In this document: positions 20,341 through 23,658 of the stretch, piece after piece
How the letters are laid out: each line of letters begins with the position of its first letter
Position numbering within the stretch: position 1 is the stretch's first letter
From: Parafilimonas sp.
GTDB lineage: Bacteria > Bacteroidota > Bacteroidia > Chitinophagales > Chitinophagaceae
Direction: 5' to 3'
Assembly: GCA_025927795.1 (NCBI GenBank)
Contig: JAICKT010000016.1
Coordinates: 1-23,658, forward strand
DNA: 23,658 nucleotides
Notes under the pieces: generated by a model
Seen by the model: the letters and a program-made list of their open reading frames with translations, nothing else
Told to the model about the DNA's origin: nothing
Databases searched by the model: none
Position numbers and translations under genes: made by a program

Positions 20341-20676
20341 ATGCTTACTGCTGCTCCAACTTTTACTTTGTCCATTGCATCAGAATCTGACAGGGAAGAA
20401 ATATATAAGATTCGTCATCAGATTTATGCGAAAGAACTGAAGCAACATTCCCTTAATTCCTTGCATGCATTAAGAGACAACCTCGACTTAGTCAATCATT
20501 ATATTGTTGCGAAGAGGGAGGAGAATGTTATTGGCTTTATAAGCATTACACCACCTGGTGCTGCGAGCTATTCGGTTGATAAATATTTTATGCGATCCTC
20601 TGTTCCATATGATTTTGATGAATACTTATATGAGATACGTTTGCTAACAGTAATTGAAGCAATTTATTCTGATTAA
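20341..20676 (+). pseudogene. Truncated GNAT acyltransferase (N-terminal half only)
   Basis: 111 residues. SIASESDREEIYKIRHQIYAKEL begins like a GNAT-fold acyltransferase, and HYIVAKREENVIGFISITPPG and YLYEIRLLTV match the central beta strands leading to the acetyl-CoA site. The frame then ends with EAIYSD-stop, exactly where the R/QxxGxG/A acetyl-CoA-binding motif and the second half of the fold should follow. No continuation was found in the other forward frames of the next 110 bp, so the end was probably lost by deletion rather than a simple frameshift. The closest-looking full proteins I know are long Bacteroidota GNAT proteins, some fused to aminotransferase-like domains (from memory, not checked). 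It is probably non-functional. Confidence 0.55.
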
Positions 20677-20786
20677 AGCCGACAAAGCGGTTTGAGCATT
20701 CATTTTATTTGAATTTAGCACGCTTAAATTACCGCTTTTACACAGATGCTTTTTAATAACAGGTGATATAACGCTACACACAAAAA

Positions 20787-21275
20787 ATGAAGACTAAAAT
20801 CATTACTCAAAGACTTATATTAAGCCCCATAACAGAAGATGATTATAGTTTCATGTTTGTACTTGTAAATACAAAAGGATGGCTTGAATTTATTGGAGAC
20901 AGAAAAGTGCATTCGTCAGAAGATTCGATTAAGTATATTCAAAAAATACAAAAAACAAAAGATCTAACTTACTGGGTTGTGAGAATAAAAGATAGCAACG
21001 CATCAATTGGAATAATATCATTTTTAAAACGTAGCTATCTCGAGAATTTTGATATTGGATTTGCTTTCTTACCTGAATTTTATGGTTACGGTTATGCGTA
21101 CGAGGCTGCAAAAGAAGTATTAGCTGTTGTAAGCAAACAACCAGAACACGCTAAAGTTCTGGCAACAACAATTCCTGAAAATACTAATTCAATTAAGTTG
21201 CTTACTAAACTAGGTTTTCATTTAGAAAAAGAAATTGAAATACAGAATGAAAAATTGCATGTGTATGGCAATTGA
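20787..21275 (+). CDS. GNAT family N-acetyltransferase (RimJ/RimL type)
   Basis: 162 residues. The start TQRLILSPITEDDYSFMF is typical of the Acetyltransf_3/RimJ-RimL branch. The central acetyl-CoA-binding motif is FLPEFYGYGYAYEAAKEVL (GxG/A at about 107-110), and the C-terminal TTIPENTNSIKLLTKLGFHLEKE is the usual NxxSIxLxxKxGF segment. It transfers an acetyl group from acetyl-CoA to an amine, either the N-terminus of a protein or a small molecule; the acceptor is unknown. It follows the truncated GNAT fragment by 110 bp, and the two are the only plus-strand genes in an otherwise minus-strand stretch. Its transcript ends at a bidirectional terminator shared with the VOC gene. Confidence 0.88.
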   Translation: MKTKIITQRLILSPITEDDYSFMFVLVNTKGWLEFIGDRKVHSSEDSIKYIQKIQKTKDLTYWVVRIKDSNASIGIISFLKRSYLENFDIGFAFLPEFYGYGYAYEAAKEVLAVVSKQPEHAKVLATTIPENTNSIKLLTKLGFHLEKEIEIQNEKLHVYGN

Positions 21276-21355
21276 ATCTCATGCTCAGCAATAGCATACG
21301 GTACTTGCAAACTTATTGCCCACTCAACTGAAAAAAACTAAAACATTAAAACCAA

Positions 21356-21381
21356 ACAAGGTAGCTTTCACTACCCTGTTT
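21356..21381. terminator. Bidirectional terminator between convergent genes
   Basis: GGTAG (21360-21364) and CTACC (21371-21375) form a stem around CTTTCA. It is followed by GTTTTATTATT on the plus strand and by T-rich DNA on the minus strand. It sits between the GNAT stop at 21275 and the VOC stop at 21387. Confidence 0.55.
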
Positions 21382-21386
21382 TATTA

Positions 21387-21800
21387 TTATTGTTTCATAT
21401 AATTCACCATCCATTTAACACCAAACTTATCCGTTAAATCGCCGAAGTAAGCTCCCCAAAACATATCCTGCAACGGTGTATTAATCTTACCGCCTGCAGC
21501 CAGGCTGTTAAAAAGTTTATCAGCTTCTTCTTTACTATCAGGGCCAATGCAGATATAAAAATTATTTCCCTGCGTTAAATTAAATCCCATTTCTTCACAG
21601 GCATCTGTACCCATTAAAATATTATCTTTTCCAATAGGCAAGCTAACATGCATGATTTTATCTTTTACGTTTGCCGGTATTTGATTCCCTTCACCAAAAC
21701 GCTGAAGCATCGCAAACTCACCACCAAAAACTGATTTGTAAAAATTAAAAGCTTCTTCTGTATTACCTGCAAAATTCAGGTAAGGATTAATTGTAGGCAT
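21387..21800 (-). CDS. VOC family protein (PhnB/glyoxalase-like)
   Basis: 137 residues. The protein starts with the PhnB-type segment INPYLNFAGNTEEAFNFYKSVFGGEF (4-29) and continues with IMHVSLPIGKDNILMGTDA, FYICIGPDSKEEADKLFNSLAAGGKI and DMFWGAYFGDLTDKFGVKWMVNY. These are the two beta-alpha-beta-beta-beta modules of the vicinal oxygen chelate fold in its PhnB-like form, which was once annotated as 3-demethylubiquinone methyltransferase. Length and order match the family. Substrate and even metal dependence are unknown for most members. It lies 32 bp downstream of the NTF2-like gene on the same strand, probably in the operon that includes the MFS pump. Confidence 0.88.
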   Translation of the reverse strand: MPTINPYLNFAGNTEEAFNFYKSVFGGEFAMLQRFGEGNQIPANVKDKIMHVSLPIGKDNILMGTDACEEMGFNLTQGNNFYICIGPDSKEEADKLFNSLAAGGKINTPLQDMFWGAYFGDLTDKFGVKWMVNYMKQ

Positions 21801-21832
21801 TGTTTAAATTTTAATTGTGAGATAATTATTGT

Positions 21833-22192
21833 TTAATAAAAAGATTTATTTTTCTCTATTACATATGAACGCATCTCTTTAATTTTTCCATTTTCTAAAC
21901 GATAGATATTAAAGAAAAATGCATCAAGCATTCCCCCATCTTTCTTTTTACACTGCACTTCTCCTTCTACTGTAACCCAATGTTTATGCTCAATCTCATT
22001 TTTTATTTTTATAAATGGCAGCCCAACAAAATGTTCATTGTTTACTTCTCTTAAAAAAGCATCTTTTCCAACAGAGGTTGATGCACCCATAACATCCCAG
22101 CGCACATCGTCGGCCACGTATTGCATAATTTTATCCGTATTATTTTCAGCAAAACCTTCATTTACTTTTTGTATAATCTTTTTGTTTGTCAT
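21833..22192 (-). CDS. NTF2-like (SnoaL-type) protein
   Basis: 119 residues from ATG 22192. An ATG 36 bp further upstream (22228) is also in frame, but the extra residues (MLKKFFNNKFSY) are not part of the fold, so the shorter form is preferred. The NTF2-like cone starts with IIQKVNEGFAENNTDKIMQYVADDVRWDVMG and ends with the strands FFFNIYRLENGKIKEMRSYVI, typical of the SnoaL-like group. The fold binds small hydrophobic ligands and includes isomerases, hydrolases and non-catalytic members; which applies here is unknown. It is sandwiched between the VOC gene and the MFS efflux gene with short spacers, so co-transcription is likely. Confidence 0.8.
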   Translation of the reverse strand: MTNKKIIQKVNEGFAENNTDKIMQYVADDVRWDVMGASTSVGKDAFLREVNNEHFVGLPFIKIKNEIEHKHWVTVEGEVQCKKKDGGMLDAFFFNIYRLENGKIKEMRSYVIEKNKSFY

Positions 22193-22238
22193 GTAAGAAA
22201 ACTTATTATTGAAAAACTTTTTCAGCATTACTTAAAAT

Positions 22239-23483
22239 TTAATAATGATGCATTGTATTTAATTCTGCAGCTACCATAATTTTTATTCCCTTGCTTTTGC
22301 CTAATAATAATATCAGTAAACCAATTGAAGAAGTTATTACCATAATAAGTGATGTTGGATAACTGCCTTTTGCATGTAAGAACCCAATACCTGAAGATAT
22401 TAACCCGCCAATTCCTATCTGTATAAAGCCAAGCAAAGCAGCAGCGCTACCGGCATTTTTCCCGAAAGGTGATAAAGCGACTGACGCCGCATTTGGATAC
22501 GTTAAGCCTGCACATGATAAAATAATAAAAAGAAAAATCATGTTTGTTGCTAACCCGTACCATGCATTTATTACACCAATAAAATATAAGGCACTTGCAA
22601 TAGTTTGAATGATTGATGTAACCCTGAAAATCTCTTCACTTTTATATTTGCGCGTAAGAATATGATTCATTTGGCTGCTGCCGATAAACCCAACCGAAAG
22701 CAAAGCGAAAATGCCGCCATAAGTTTTTGGTGATACATGAAATTGATCCATAAAAATAGCGGGCGAGCCGGCTACATATACAAACAAACCTGAAAAAGAA
22801 AATGTGCCTGCTAATGAAAAAATGTAAAACTGCGGATGCAATAAAATATTTTTAAAGCCATTTACAATTGGTTTTGGTTTTAATGAGATTGATGCGTTTG
22901 GCATTTGCCCTTCAGGTAAAAATAAAAACACTACAATTAAAATAATACATACAATTATTGCGAGAAAAATAAATACATACCGCCAGCCGAATGATGTAAC
23001 AATAAAGCTGCCTGCTGTTGGTGCAAGCATTGGTGAAACACCGAGAATTAAAATAAGTAATGAAATTAAAGATGCACTTTTATCAGGCGGAAAAAAATCT
23101 CGCACCATTGCCATGGCTGCAACTGAAGCAACGCATCCACTTAAAGCCTGGATAAATCTTAATATCAATAATTCATTTATTGTAGTTGATGTACTGCAAA
23201 TTATTGTTGCAATAATGTATAAGCTGAGCCCGATATATAGTGGGCGTTTTCTTCCAAACCTGTCAAGCAAAGGACCATATAAAATCTGCCCAACGGCAAA
23301 TCCTAAAAAATACGCTGAAACAGATAATGCAACATTCTGAATGCCGGTATGTAAATCAATTGCAATTTTTGGAAACGCCGGCAAATACATATCAATTGAA
23401 AAAGGTGTAATTGTATTTAATGCGCCAAGCATTAATATCAAAAAAAAGTTGTGCTGCTTATTTCTATGTTTAAGATCAATCAC
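22239..23483 (-). CDS. Bcr/CflA-type multidrug efflux MFS transporter
   Basis: A 414-residue, 12-helix inner-membrane protein. TM1 carries the DHA1 motif ITPFSIDMYLPAFP (25-38, with the membrane-embedded D31), loop 2-3 carries motif A GPLLDRFGRKR (70-80), and motif C-like residues follow in LGVSPMLAPTAGSFI. These features, with the overall length, identify the Bcr/CflA drug:H+ antiporter subfamily, which exports compounds such as bicyclomycin, chloramphenicol or other small amphiphiles. The substrate cannot be inferred. It is 20 bp downstream of a small partial gene and is followed by the NTF2-like and VOC genes, giving a likely four-gene minus-strand operon. Confidence 0.92.
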   Translation of the reverse strand: MIDLKHRNKQHNFFLILMLGALNTITPFSIDMYLPAFPKIAIDLHTGIQNVALSVSAYFLGFAVGQILYGPLLDRFGRKRPLYIGLSLYIIATIICSTSTTINELLILRFIQALSGCVASVAAMAMVRDFFPPDKSASLISLLILILGVSPMLAPTAGSFIVTSFGWRYVFIFLAIIVCIILIVVFLFLPEGQMPNASISLKPKPIVNGFKNILLHPQFYIFSLAGTFSFSGLFVYVAGSPAIFMDQFHVSPKTYGGIFALLSVGFIGSSQMNHILTRKYKSEEIFRVTSIIQTIASALYFIGVINAWYGLATNMIFLFIILSCAGLTYPNAASVALSPFGKNAGSAAALLGFIQIGIGGLISSGIGFLHAKGSYPTSLIMVITSSIGLLILLLGKSKGIKIMVAAELNTMHHY

Positions 23484-23503
23484 AATAATTTTATTTTAAT
23501 TTA

Positions 23504-23658
23504 CTATTCTAATACTTTACATGTAAAGCCATTTTCGTTTACAAGCCGCATTACTTTTTCAGTTATAAAATCTTTTCCTTCTACTCTCAGTATATTATCG
23601 CAATCATACAGATCAAAATTTATTTTGCTTTTGGGGAAATGTTCCAGAAGCAAAACAA
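23504..23658 (-). CDS. Small hypothetical protein, C-terminal part
   Basis: Open on the minus strand from the window edge (first full codon at 23656) to a TAG at 23504-23506; 50 residues are visible and the start lies outside. The visible part contains INFDLYDCDNILRVEG, then a helix and NGFTCKVLE at the end. This beta-alpha-beta pattern resembles the second half of the small ferredoxin-like (HMA-fold) proteins common in Bacteroidota, but the metal-binding loop would lie outside the window. It is 20 bp upstream of the MFS pump and probably heads the same operon. Function unknown. Confidence 0.65.
   Translation of the reverse strand, partial: VLLLEHFPKSKINFDLYDCDNILRVEGKDFITEKVMRLVNENGFTCKVLE

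Noticed and set aside
20677..21386. Possible integron cassettes (two short same-strand acetyltransferase genes with inverted repeats between them)
   Set aside because: No attC core pair (RYYYAAC...GTTRRRY) could be recognised around either gene and no integrase is present.
1..23658. CRISPR array or phage-defence island
   Set aside because: No direct repeats of 25-40 bp with regular spacers and no cas, restriction or toxin-antitoxin genes; the heptamer arrays are far too short in period.

Overview
The window (about 23.7 kb, AT-rich) looks like a chromosomal segment of a Bacteroidota bacterium, most likely of the Chitinophagaceae/Sphingobacteriales type. The evidence is a TonB-dependent receptor with a carboxypeptidase-regulatory-like leader domain, a HYC_CC_PP-type small protein, DUF2490 and DUF4349 proteins, a FucP-like hexose transporter beside a ROK kinase, weak or absent Shine-Dalgarno sequences, and characteristic intergenic hairpin repeats. 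No rRNA, tRNA, transposase, phage gene or CRISPR array was seen.

Layout. (1) 1-2813: the 3' part of an M1 aminopeptidase-like gene, then a two-gene nucleotide-sugar operon (UDP-glucuronate decarboxylase-like SDR and rfbD, overlapping by 4 bp). (2) 2861-3271: an EVE-domain protein. (3) 3290-7781: a metal-handling cluster. A CDF-like membrane protein is divergent from a 31-residue Cys-rich peptide, a HYC_CC_PP protein, a double heavy-metal-binding-domain protein and a TonB receptor carrying an HMA-like domain. Two different palindromic intergenic repeats flank the fourth gene. (4) 8041-9736: a DUF4349 lipoprotein, convergent with a DUF2490 outer-membrane protein that lacks a normal start codon. 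(5) 9797-15657: glucose and glycogen metabolism. glgA-glgC on the minus strand are divergent from a FucP-like glucose/galactose transporter and a ROK sugar kinase, across a 338-bp AT-rich control region. (6) 15809-17134: an AraC-type regulator and a small DUF1772-like membrane protein. (7) 17206-19991, minus strand: an MBL-fold hydrolase co-transcribed with a sterol-desaturase-family hydroxylase, and an aquaporin-family channel. (8) 20341-21275: a truncated GNAT and an intact GNAT acetyltransferase. (9) 21387-23658, minus strand: a VOC protein, an NTF2-like protein, a Bcr/CflA-type MFS efflux pump and the C-terminus of a small hypothetical protein cut by the window edge.

How they fit together. 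The metal cluster combines outer-membrane recognition (TonB receptor), secreted or periplasmic Cys-rich binding proteins, a cytosolic metallothionein-like peptide and an inner-membrane CDF-like protein, so it plausibly imports, buffers or detoxifies a soft metal such as copper. The central block can take up hexose, phosphorylate it and store it as glycogen.

The two least conventional items are the 31-residue CxC-repeat peptide at 4065-4160 and a set of degenerate arrays with a strict 7-nt period. The arrays lie in intergenic DNA at 2811-2855, 14552-14586, 14621-14677 and 20041-20103, and one sits in frame inside rfbD (2507-2572).
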